From assembly GCA_012270595.1 (NCBI GenBank), contig JAAXIA010000062.1, forward strand, positions 1-12,885: a stretch of DNA of 12,885 nt, written 5' to 3'. Each line of letters starts with the position of its first letter. The stretch's first letter is position 1. This stretch comes from Rhodanobacteraceae bacterium (lineage in GTDB: Bacteria; Pseudomonadota; Gammaproteobacteria; Xanthomonadales; Rhodanobacteraceae). The notes under the pieces are model-generated. The model saw nothing but the letters and a program-made list of their open reading frames with translations. It did no database searches and had not been told where the DNA came from. Both the position numbers and the translations under genes were made by a program. Shown here piece after piece: positions 6,780 to 12,885 of this stretch.

Positions 6780-8954
6780 ATGTTGTACATGCGCTGGCTT
6801 TTGATGCTGCTCACGGTCTTCTCACTCCCCGTTAATGCCGGCGTGAAGCAAGACAAGAGCAAGAAAACGACTGGGCCGGTCGTAGCTGGTATTGCTACAA
6901 AGAACGTAACTAAGCGCGATAATCCCTTCTTTCATATTAGTCCCTTGCCGTTTCAGGCACCACAGTTTGACAAGATCAAGGACAGTGATTACCAGATAGC
7001 GATTGAGCAGGGGATGAAGCAGCAGCTTGCCGAAGTTTCAAAAATTGCCAATAACCCCAGTCCCCCGAATATTGAGAATACTTTTGTAGCGCTGGAGAAG
7101 TCGGGGCGTTTGCTCAATCGCGTGCTGGCGGTATTTAACGGTGTGACTGCGGCCAATAACAATAGCGTGCTGCAAAAGCTACAAAAAACGGAAGCGCCCA
7201 GACTGGCGGCGCACCGTGATGCCATCCTTCTCAACAAAAAGCTTTTTCAGCGTATCACCAAGGTGTATGACGCGCGCAATAAGTTAAAGCTTGACGCACA
7301 GTCGCGACGCTTGATCGATGTGATATATCGGGAGTTTGTGCATCGTGGGGCCCAATTATCTGATGCCGACAAGACAAGACTTAAGGTACTGAACAGGCAG
7401 ATTTCCGTACTGACCACCCAGTTCACCAATAAGTTGCTTGCTGCGAACAAAGTGGATGCGCTATGGATCAATGCCCAATCGAAACTCGATGGGCTGTCGC
7501 ATGCCCGTATCAACCGGGCAGCTCAAGCCGCCAAAACACGGGGTTTAGATGGTACCTGGTTGCTTGTGTTGCAAAACACCACCCAGCAACCGGCACTGCG
7601 TGAATTGCACGACCGCGCGACCCGCAAGGCACTGTTTGAAGCCTCATGGAATCGCGCTGAAAAAGGGGGGAGAGATGATACCCGTGACACCATTGAGCGT
7701 ATTGCGCAGCTTCGTGCCAGAAAGGCGAAACTGCTCGGTTTTCCGAATTATGCTGCGTGGAGGCTGGTCGACCAAATGGCCAAAAATCCAGCTACCGTGA
7801 TGCGTTTTCTAGACCAGCTCACTCCGGCCGCGGTGGCGCGCGCCAAAGTTGAGGCTGCCAACATACAAAAACAGATCGATAAAGACCAGGCCAGACTGCA
7901 TCAGGCGAGTTTCCCGCTCAAGGCGTGGGATTGGCTGTTCTATGCCCAGCAGGAGCGCGAGCTTAGGTACAAATGGAACGAGACTCAGACAAGGCCCTAC
8001 TTCGTACTGGATAATGTGCTGACAAAAGGCGTGTTTTATGCCGCGCACCAGCTCTATGGTCTCACTTTCAGAGAGAACAAGACCCTCCCGGTCTACCAGC
8101 CAGACGTCCGCGTATTCGAGGTATTTGATAAAAACGGCCAACTGCTGGCGCTCTACTACGGCGATTACTTCAAGCGTGACAATAAAAACGGAGGGGCTTG
8201 GACCGGAAGCTTCGTTACGCAGTCGAAGCTGCTCGATAGCATGCCGGTGATCTATAACGTTACTAATTTTGCCAAGCCGATGCCCGGACAACCTGCCTTG
8301 CTGTCATTTGACGACGTTATCACCTTGTTTCATGAATTTGGTCATGCTCTGCATGGCATGTTTGCCGATGTGCGCTACCCGACGCTATCGGGCACAAATG
8401 TTGCACGCGACTTTGTGGAGTTTCCTTCACAGTTCAACGAGTATTGGGCGACTGACCCCGACGTGTTGGCGCATTACGTCATCCATGACAAAACACGGCA
8501 AACGAGGCCCAGGGCGTTGCTGAAAAAGCTGGAGAAAGCCAGTCTGTTCAATAGAGGTTACGATATGACTGAGCGCGTCGCTGCTGCTCTGCTTGACATG
8601 CACTGGCACATGCTTGGTGCCAGTGCACCGAAACAGCAGGCCGATTCGTTTGAAACCCGTCTCTTGCGCAAAGACGGTGTGGCTCTGGACTATGTGCCGC
8701 CACGCTACCGTTCCAGCTATTTTCTGCACATCTGGAGTGGAGGCTATGCGGCAGGCTATTACGCTTATCTTTGGACTGAGATGCTTGCCGATGACGCCTT
8801 CACGTACTTCAAGAAGCACGGTGGCCTCACTCGTGCCAACGGTGATCGTTTCCGCAAGATGGTGCTTTCCCGCGGTAACAGCGAAGATCCTGTTGCACTG
8901 TATCGGCACTGGCGTGGCCGGAATCCAGACATGACATCAATATTTAAATATTGA
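6780..8954 (+). CDS. dcp: Dcp-like M3-family peptidyl-dipeptidase with signal peptide
   Basis: Zinc metallopeptidase of family M3 that removes dipeptides from peptide C-termini. The start at 6780 is supported by GGAG 7 nt upstream and yields a signal peptide (MLYMRWLLMLLTVFSLPVNAG, likely cut after NA); the frame is open from 6672, but that stretch covers the leader hairpin and is rejected. The 724 aa product carries HEFGHALHGMF with zinc ligands His518 and His522 and catalytic Glu519, then DFVEFPSQ supplying Glu547 as third ligand. The rest follows E. coli Dcp closely: TLSGTN, ASLFNRGYDM, PPRYRSSYFLHIWSGGYAAGYYAYLW and LSRGNSEDP. E. coli Dcp lacks a cleaved signal peptide, so export to the periplasm or envelope is a predicted difference here. 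The gene is the last + strand gene before a gene-free region. Confidence 0.96.
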   Translation: MLYMRWLLMLLTVFSLPVNAGVKQDKSKKTTGPVVAGIATKNVTKRDNPFFHISPLPFQAPQFDKIKDSDYQIAIEQGMKQQLAEVSKIANNPSPPNIENTFVALEKSGRLLNRVLAVFNGVTAANNNSVLQKLQKTEAPRLAAHRDAILLNKKLFQRITKVYDARNKLKLDAQSRRLIDVIYREFVHRGAQLSDADKTRLKVLNRQISVLTTQFTNKLLAANKVDALWINAQSKLDGLSHARINRAAQAAKTRGLDGTWLLVLQNTTQQPALRELHDRATRKALFEASWNRAEKGGRDDTRDTIERIAQLRARKAKLLGFPNYAAWRLVDQMAKNPATVMRFLDQLTPAAVARAKVEAANIQKQIDKDQARLHQASFPLKAWDWLFYAQQERELRYKWNETQTRPYFVLDNVLTKGVFYAAHQLYGLTFRENKTLPVYQPDVRVFEVFDKNGQLLALYYGDYFKRDNKNGGAWTGSFVTQSKLLDSMPVIYNVTNFAKPMPGQPALLSFDDVITLFHEFGHALHGMFADVRYPTLSGTNVARDFVEFPSQFNEYWATDPDVLAHYVIHDKTRQTRPRALLKKLEKASLFNRGYDMTERVAAALLDMHWHMLGASAPKQQADSFETRLLRKDGVALDYVPPRYRSSYFLHIWSGGYAAGYYAYLWTEMLADDAFTYFKKHGGLTRANGDRFRKMVLSRGNSEDPVALYRHWRGRNPDMTSIFKY

Positions 8955-9102
8955 GGCTTGCGAAAAGGGTCAGGAAATGGCACCGTACCCCGTATAGTCC
9001 ATCACACCGTGATTGTATGCCATGAACTTTTCCAGTCCTTACATCCATTGTTTTCACAACCTTTTATAATGGGCAAGATAGCATAAAAAATCTCTCCTTT
9101 TT

Positions 9103-9125
9103 AGAATAAAAAGATTATTCTTTTT
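9103..9125 (+). terminator. Weak candidate terminator downstream of dcp
   Basis: AGAATA (9103-9108) pairs with TATTCT (9116-9121), followed by TTTT. A mutually exclusive pairing, AAAAAGA (9108-9114) with TCTTTTT (9119-9125), is also possible. The stems are purely or mostly A-T and lie about 150 nt after the dcp stop, so the call rests on hairpin plus T-run only. The sequence can fold on either strand. Confidence 0.25.
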
Positions 9126-9443
9126 CATGAAGATTTCGGTATTGGAAATTTAATTAAAATACAGGAGATATGCAAGAAAAAAGCAGTAATTCAGCCAGGC
9201 CATGATAGGAGCGCTGTATACTGGGAACTCAGCGCCGAGAGCTTGTATTCCAGTGAGTATTTTCCTCTCAGGACACCTATACCTGCCTTGGTGATAAGGG
9301 ATTTAGTTCCTCGCCGACCTGATATCTCTGGCGCAGGATAAAATAAATGTTAGCAACAAGATAATATTCCTCTCTGCTTGTTTATCCAGATTGATTGAAT
9401 TACCCGAGAGTAAATTTGGGGAGGGAAAAAAGAGAAGAGGCAG

Positions 9444-9460
9444 TTTATTTATTAAATAAA
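9444..9460. repeat. 8-bp inverted repeat in AT-rich spacer
   Basis: TTTATTTA (9444-9451) and TAAATAAA (9453-9460) form a perfect palindrome around a single T. In a 26% GC stretch such a palindrome may arise by chance; it could also be a transcription-stop or protein-binding site between the convergent genes. Confidence 0.4.
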
Positions 9461-9584
9461 TATAAGCGAATGAGGGTAAAAAATGGGTGTTTATTTCGGT
9501 AGTAATTTTATTATTCTTTTTTGTTGTTTTAGGTAGTTTTGCATGATTTTTTAAAAAAGGTATTTTATTTTTTTCTTTCCAGGT

Positions 9585-9608
9585 GAGTTAGAAAAAGAGT
9601 TAGAAAAA
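9585..9608. repeat. 12-bp exact tandem duplication
   Basis: GAGTTAGAAAAA occurs twice head to tail (9585-9596 and 9597-9608), ending 5 nt before the gshA stop codon. It gives two T-runs on the gshA strand just past the stop, which might help terminate gshA, although no good GC stem precedes them. Probably a replication-slippage product. Confidence 0.6.
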
Positions 9609-9613
9609 ACGTG

Positions 9614-10978
9614 CTAAACGCAGGAAAACTCTCTGAACATGGCATCCACGTTGCCATGCCAGGCGTCGTAAAAGCGTTTCAGATTGCGTTCAGCGGGCGT
9701 CTGGCCGGTTTCAACGATTTCGATGAGCGGTTCCAGGTAGATGCTTTCATCATTGCCATCATGATCCTGCCGGTTCCGACGTTTAAGGCCATGACTTGCG
9801 ATGGTCAGCATGTCACAGGCAAGCTCGCGCACGCTGTGATGACGGAAGCGGAGTTTTAGCGCCTGCCAGGGAACGCCGTGACGCAAAGCATGACGCTCGG
9901 TACGGGTGAAATCACGCACCATATCCCAGGCGGCATCGAGCGCCACATCGTCATAGAGCAGTCCTGTCCACAGGGCGGGCAGGGCGCATAGGCGATCAAT
10001 GCTGCCGCAGTCGGCACCACGCATCTCAAGGAAACGTTTGAGGCGCACTTCCGGAAAGGCAGTGGTAAGGTGGTCAGCGAAATCAGCCATCGTGGCACGA
10101 ACGCCAGGGAGCTGCGGCAGATTTCCTGCCATGAAGGTGCGGAAATCTGCTCCCGCCAGATCTATGTAACGATGATTTTGCTGACTGAAGTACATGGGCA
10201 CGCCGAGGATATAATCGACGTAGCGTTCGTAGCCAAAACTTTCATCAAATACAAAGTCGAGCATGCCGGTGCGATCAGGGTCGGTATGCTCCCAGACATG
10301 CGAGCGGTAAGACAGGTAGCCGTTTGGGCGGCCTTCAGTAAATGCTGAGTCGGCGAATAATGCGGTGACGACAGGTTGCAGTGCCAGGCCGACACGAAAT
10401 TTTTTCACCATGTCCGTTTCGCTGGAAAAGTCCAGGTTGACCTGCACGGTGCAGGTGCGTGTCATCATATCCAAACCCAGGGTATCAACTTTGGGCATGT
10501 AACGGCGCATGATGTCGTAACGTTTTTTGGGCATCCATGGCATGTCATCACGCTGCCATTTCGGCTGGAAGCCCGTACACAGGAAGCCGAGCCTGAGTTC
10601 GTCGGCTACGGCACGCAGTTCTTCCAGGTGTCCATCCAGTTCGTCGCGGGTTTGGTGGATGTTCTCCAAGGCGTCGCCAGAGAGTTCCAGTTGGCCAGCC
10701 AGTTCTAGTGTAATGGCTGTGTTTGCGCGTGATAACGCGATGGGTTTGCCTTCCTCGCGGATGATATGCCAGGCGTAACGCTCGGCCAGTGTTTCCAGAA
10801 GTGCCTGAATGCCGCGTTCACCACTAAAAGGTGGTGGGCGCAGATCTTCGGTGCGAAAGCCGAATTTTTCGTGTTCGGTGCCGATACGCCACTGTTCACG
10901 TGGCTTTTCTCCAGCAGCAAGGTCATCAACGAGCTGTTGGCGATGGAGAATAGGAATACCTGTATCGGTTTGTAGCAT
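9614..10978 (-). CDS. gshA: Glutamate--cysteine ligase, plant/proteobacterial type
   Basis: First and rate-limiting enzyme of glutathione synthesis, joining L-glutamate (through its gamma-carboxyl) to L-cysteine with ATP. The 454 aa product belongs to the plant/alphaproteobacterial/Xanthomonas type (GCS2 fold) rather than the E. coli GshA type. Visible motifs are RIGTEHEKFGF (31-41), TRTCTVQVNLDF (173-184), RSHVWEHTDPDRTG (225-238), YFSQQNHRYIDLAG (263-276) and RLKRFLEMRGADCG (312-325). The start at 10978 is chosen because a near-perfect AGGAGGT lies 9 nt upstream; the frame is open to 11020, but those codons contain the ribosome-binding site itself. It lies downstream of rho on the same strand, separated by a repeat-rich leader. 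No gshB is in view. Confidence 0.96.
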   Translation of the reverse strand: MLQTDTGIPILHRQQLVDDLAAGEKPREQWRIGTEHEKFGFRTEDLRPPPFSGERGIQALLETLAERYAWHIIREEGKPIALSRANTAITLELAGQLELSGDALENIHQTRDELDGHLEELRAVADELRLGFLCTGFQPKWQRDDMPWMPKKRYDIMRRYMPKVDTLGLDMMTRTCTVQVNLDFSSETDMVKKFRVGLALQPVVTALFADSAFTEGRPNGYLSYRSHVWEHTDPDRTGMLDFVFDESFGYERYVDYILGVPMYFSQQNHRYIDLAGADFRTFMAGNLPQLPGVRATMADFADHLTTAFPEVRLKRFLEMRGADCGSIDRLCALPALWTGLLYDDVALDAAWDMVRDFTRTERHALRHGVPWQALKLRFRHHSVRELACDMLTIASHGLKRRNRQDHDGNDESIYLEPLIEIVETGQTPAERNLKRFYDAWHGNVDAMFREFSCV

Positions 10979-10998
10979 GAGAAGCTGACCTCCTCGTT

Positions 10999-11067
10999 TT
11001 TTAAAAAAAGTGCTTGACACGTTTATCGAAGAGCTTTTGAGGGTAGGGCAAGCCGTGTTCGATAAAC
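10999..11067 (-). promoter_or_regulatory. Structured gshA leader: hairpin plus U-run before the ribosome-binding site
   Basis: On the gshA strand a perfect 10-bp stem (arms at 11058-11067 and 11021-11030, GTTTATCGAA/TTCGATAAAC as read on +) encloses a GCTT/AAGC inner stem. It is followed by GTG-TCAAG-CAC, which may form a tiny hairpin, and then seven U residues (11003-11009), directly before AGGAGGT. The inner CAAGC (11049-11053, +) can alternatively pair with GCTTG (11012-11016, +), giving two competing folds. This resembles a transcription attenuator, but could also be the terminator of an upstream transcript. Pairings are seen; regulation is inferred. Confidence 0.4.
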
Positions 11068-11077
11068 TTCCGACAAG

Positions 11078-11104
11078 GATTTAAGATTCTTAAATGCAAG
11101 TCAA
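11078..11104 (-). promoter_or_regulatory. Possible gshA promoter with overlapping palindrome
   Basis: On the - strand, TTGACT (11104-11099) is a good -35 box, but the best -10 is a poor TAAATC (11083-11078) at a short 15-nt spacing. The spacer is occupied by a 7-bp inverted repeat, ATTTAAG-att-CTTAAAT (11079-11095), placed where a repressor or activator could act. It sits about 100 nt before the gshA start. Confidence 0.28.
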
Positions 11105-11133
11105 TAACATATGCATGCAGATTTACGTGATGT

Positions 11134-11177
11134 CAAGATATTCCAGAGGCGCGTTCCTGCCTTTCTGGAATATCTTG
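11134..11177. repeat. 14-bp perfect inverted repeat between rho and gshA
   Basis: CAAGATATTCCAGA (11134-11147) is exactly mirrored by TCTGGAATATCTTG (11164-11177) with a 16-nt loop. It lies about 100 nt downstream of the rho stop on the rho strand. No U-run follows on the - strand, so it is not a classic intrinsic terminator. A 3'-end-protecting hairpin for rho mRNA or a DNA-binding site are possibilities. A palindrome CTGATATCAG (11178-11187) abuts it. Confidence 0.7.
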
Positions 11178-11274
11178 CTGATATCAGATGCGCCATGATG
11201 CGCTGGTGATGATGACCATCCTTGCTAGAATCTGGCGGTTATCCGACCGTCATTGGCGTTGCTGGATCCCGCTT

Positions 11275-12582
11275 TCAGCGCTTCATGGCGTTGAAGAATT
11301 CGTCGTTGGACTTGGTGTTCTTCATCTTGTCGAGCATAAACTCCATGCCTGCCAATTCATCCATGGGATGGAGCAGTTTTCTCAAGATCCAGATTTTGGT
11401 CAGACGGTCCGAATCAATGAGCAGATCTTCACGGCGAGTACCAGAGCGGTTGATATCAATGGCAGGGTAGACCCGTTTTTCGGCGATACGACGGGATAGG
11501 TGTGCCTCCATATTGCCAGTGCCCTTGAACTCCTCGTAAATCACCTCATCCATGCGGCTGCCCGTGTCCACCAGGCAGTTGGCGATGATGGTCAGGCTTC
11601 CGCCGTGCTCCACGTTGCGGGCCGCTCCGAAGAACTTCTTCGGCGGATAAAGGGCCACCGGGTCAATGCCTCCGGAAAGGGTGCGCCCGCTCGTTGGCAG
11701 CGCCAGGTTATAGGCCCGCGTCGCCCTCGTGATGCTGTCCATCAGAATCATCACGTCCTTGCCAGACTCCACAAGCCGCTTGGCCCGGTCCAAAGAAAGG
11801 TCCGCCAGCCGCACCTGGTCCTCCACCGACTCGTCGAAGGTGGAGGCGAAAACCTCCCCCTTCACCGACCGTCGCATATCCGTAACCTCTTCCGGCCGTT
11901 CGCCTATCAGCACCACCATAATGTGAATGTCCGGAAAGTTCGCCGTCACCCCGCTGGCCACGTGCTTCAATATCGTCGTCTTTCCCGCCTTGGGCGGTGA
12001 CACTATAAGCCCCCGCTGACCGCGGCCAATGGGCGAGAACAGGTCTATCATCCGTGTCGTCAGGTTGTCCGGCGTCGTCTCCAGCGTTATCTGCTGGTCG
12101 GGAAAGACGGGCGTTAGCTCCTCAAATGTCGGCCTGGACCGTGCCTTGGGGGGCGTCAGCCCGTTTACCGTGTCCACCCTGGTCATCCCGAAGTACCGCT
12201 CCCCGCCCTTGGGCGAGCGGACTCCCCCCGCCACCGTGTCCCCGCACCGCAGCCCGAACCGCCGAATCTGCGACTGCGACACGTAGATGTCTCCCGGCCC
12301 CGGCTTTAACCCCGTATGCCGCAGGAAGCCATAACCGTCGCTCATCAACTCAAGCACCCCAGAACCCCGCAGCCGGTGCTGGTCCGGGAACTTGTGGGCA
12401 ATGCGCACCACCACGTCCTCCTTGCGGAGCGACGTGAGCGCGTTGCCGTTTTCCATGCCCATCTTCTGGGCAATGACAAGCAGCTCCTCCTTACTCTTCC
12501 TTTCCAGTTCTGAAACGTCTAACGTCGGTTTAGCGGCCAATTGGATCACGTTCTTTCCAAAGATTTTTGCTCCGCCCAGCAT
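11275..12582 (-). CDS. rho: Transcription termination factor Rho (composite sequence)
   Basis: Hexameric RNA-dependent ATPase that loads on nascent RNA and releases RNA polymerase. The start at 12582 gives 435 aa and begins 14 nt after the upstream transaldolase stop; the frame is open to 12690 but would overlap that gene. Domains: an N-terminal helical region [21 protein letters not shown] (about 22-42), an OB-fold RNA-binding domain (about 72-135, with DGYGFLR and GDIYVS), P-loop SPPKAGKTT (195-203), [12 protein letters not shown], and Walker B VMILMDS (277-283). The family core is complete. Residues up to about 354 look Chloroflexota/Gram-positive-like ([26 protein letters not shown]) with G/C-rich third positions; the last ~80 residues ([28 protein letters not shown]...NTKSNDEFF) look proteobacterial with mixed third positions. 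The intact frame may therefore be a hybrid, either from assembly or recombination. Confidence 0.93.
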   Translation of the reverse strand: MLGGAKIFGKNVIQLAAKPTLDVSELERKSKEELLVIAQKMGMENGNALTSLRKEDVVVRIAHKFPDQHRLRGSGVLELMSDGYGFLRHTGLKPGPGDIYVSQSQIRRFGLRCGDTVAGGVRSPKGGERYFGMTRVDTVNGLTPPKARSRPTFEELTPVFPDQQITLETTPDNLTTRMIDLFSPIGRGQRGLIVSPPKAGKTTILKHVASGVTANFPDIHIMVVLIGERPEEVTDMRRSVKGEVFASTFDESVEDQVRLADLSLDRAKRLVESGKDVMILMDSITRATRAYNLALPTSGRTLSGGIDPVALYPPKKFFGAARNVEHGGSLTIIANCLVDTGSRMDEVIYEEFKGTGNMEAHLSRRIAEKRVYPAIDINRSGTRREDLLIDSDRLTKIWILRKLLHPMDELAGMEFMLDKMKNTKSNDEFFNAMKR

Positions 12583-12596
12583 CTCTGGGTCTCTTC

Positions 12597-12885
12597 TTAA
12601 CCCCCACTGGCCCTCTGCCAGTCCTGTCGAAATCCCTCCACCCCCGCCGTTGTCAGCGGGTGATTCGTCATCTGCTCCAGCACCGCGCACGGCACCGTCG
12701 CAATATGCGCCCCCGCCCGCGCCGCCTCCACGCAGTGCAGCGGGTGACGTATGCTCGCCGCCAGCACCTGCGTCTCGATGCCATAATTTCGGAATATCGA
12801 AACAATCTCCTCCACCAGGTCCATTCCCCGCTGCCCCGTATCGTCCACCCGCCCCACGAAGGGACTCACCGCCGCCGCTCCTGCC
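12597..12885 (-). CDS. Transaldolase / fructose-6-phosphate aldolase-like protein (partial, runs off right edge)
   Basis: C-terminal ~95 residues of a small transaldolase-family (TalC/Fsa-type) TIM-barrel enzyme of the pentose-phosphate or sugar-aldol pathway. The frame is open to the window edge and reads [24 protein letters not shown], matching the conserved (A)xxVSPFVGRxDD motif near the end of these proteins; [27 protein letters not shown] is the next beta-alpha unit. The GTG at 12869 is therefore an internal Val, not a start. Which of the two activities it has cannot be told, since the Schiff-base lysine lies outside. It lies 14 nt upstream of rho on the same strand; a tal gene near rho is known from Bacillus and fits a Chloroflexota-like source better than a gammaproteobacterial one, where trxA usually precedes rho. 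Confidence 0.85.
   Translation of the reverse strand, partial: AGAAAVSPFVGRVDDTGQRGMDLVEEIVSIFRNYGIETQVLAASIRHPLHCVEAARAGAHIATVPCAVLEQMTNHPLTTAGVEGFRQDWQRASGG

Larger units (their letters stand above)
8955..9613. other. Gene-free, AT-rich intergenic region between dcp and gshA
   Basis: About 660 nt between the convergent ends of dcp and gshA with no recognisable protein or RNA gene. GC falls to 26% over 9421-9600 (47 of 180 by hand count), against about 53% in adjoining gshA. It holds short inverted repeats (ATCAC-acc-GTGAT at 9001-9013; 9103-9125; GCGCTG/CAGCGC at 9211-9235; TTTATTTA-t-TAAATAAA at 9444-9460), a 12-bp tandem duplication at 9585-9608, long A and T runs, and two overlapping mini-ORFs (9170-9294). 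It may be a decayed insertion or simply a long convergent spacer. Confidence 0.6.

Noticed and set aside
9001..9013. ATCAC-acc-GTGAT mini-palindrome
   Set aside because: A 5-bp stem with a 3-nt loop and no T-run is too weak to call as terminator or operator alone.
8944..9048. 34-codon - strand ORF overlapping the end of dcp
   Set aside because: Its 3' third is the antisense of dcp coding sequence, and no ribosome-binding site or family is seen.
9065..9070. Perfect TATAAT box after dcp
   Set aside because: No acceptable -35 at 15-19 nt, and the hairpin at 9103-9125 would leave only a ~50-nt transcript; likely chance in AT-rich DNA.
10979..11020. Earlier start for gshA
   Set aside because: The additional codons contain the AGGAGGT ribosome-binding site and the U-run; the Met at 10978 has ideal spacing.
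11090..11116. Cys-containing leader peptide (MHMLLTCI) on the - strand ahead of gshA
   Set aside because: It overlaps the predicted -35 box and has no Shine-Dalgarno, so it would not be on the gshA transcript; a six- to eight-codon frame is easily random.
11500..12000. 166-codon + strand open frame, and other long frames opposite rho, gshA, spoT and dcp
   Set aside because: They lie entirely antisense to or out of frame with well-supported conserved genes, have no recognisable protein motifs, and arise from biased codon use on the coding strand.
12583..12690. N-terminal extension of rho
   Set aside because: It overlaps the transaldolase reading frame, is Gly-rich low-complexity, and has no family match; the ATG at 12582 gives the normal length.
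1..12885. CRISPR arrays, transposases, tRNA or rRNA genes
   Set aside because: No regularly spaced repeats, transposase motifs, cloverleaf-like or ribosomal RNA sequences were noticed in the spacers on either strand.

Overview
This 12.9 kb window is mostly ordinary gammaproteobacterial chromosome. The evidence is the mlaD-mlaC-mlaB outer-membrane lipid-transport genes, a lipoprotein MlaA, the rpoZ-spoT pair, an Ogt-type alkyltransferase, bioD, a Dcp-like M3 peptidase and a plant/proteobacterial-type glutamate-cysteine ligase (GshA). Coding regions sampled by hand are around 50-55% GC. Lineage below class level cannot be fixed from this sequence; the GshA type and the exported Dcp are compatible with Xanthomonadales-like or related groups, but this is inference.

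Layout, left to right: (1) mlaD (5' truncated by the window edge), mlaC and mlaB on the + strand, converging within 8 nt on mlaA on the - strand. (2) A divergent control region with a good sigma70-type promoter, then rpoZ and spoT (+). (3) ogt, a likely terminator, then bioD (+). (4) dcp (+), with its own structured leader. (5) About 660 nt without a recognisable gene, strongly AT-rich at its right end (26% GC over 9421-9600 by hand count). (6) gshA (-), preceded by about 300 nt of leader packed with inverted repeats. (7) rho (-) and the 3' part of a transaldolase/fructose-6-phosphate aldolase gene (-) that runs off the right edge.

The most notable point is the right end. The last ~65 codons of rho (up to about 11520) have proteobacterial protein signatures and mixed third positions. 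The rest of rho and the transaldolase are about 60-73% GC with almost exclusively G/C third positions, and read like a Chloroflexota/Gram-positive-type Rho in a transaldolase-rho gene order. The switch falls in the near-universal EEFKGTGN stretch, so a chimeric assembly join is the simplest explanation; true recombination inside rho is the alternative.

Functional themes: the Mla proteins carry phospholipids between outer and inner membrane; RpoZ and SpoT connect transcription with the (p)ppGpp stringent response; Ogt and GshA protect against alkylation and oxidative stress; BioD makes dethiobiotin. No mobile element, CRISPR array, tRNA or rRNA was seen. I found no convincing novel multi-gene system. 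The best unexplained material is the AT-rich gene-free stretch and the repeat-rich gshA leader.
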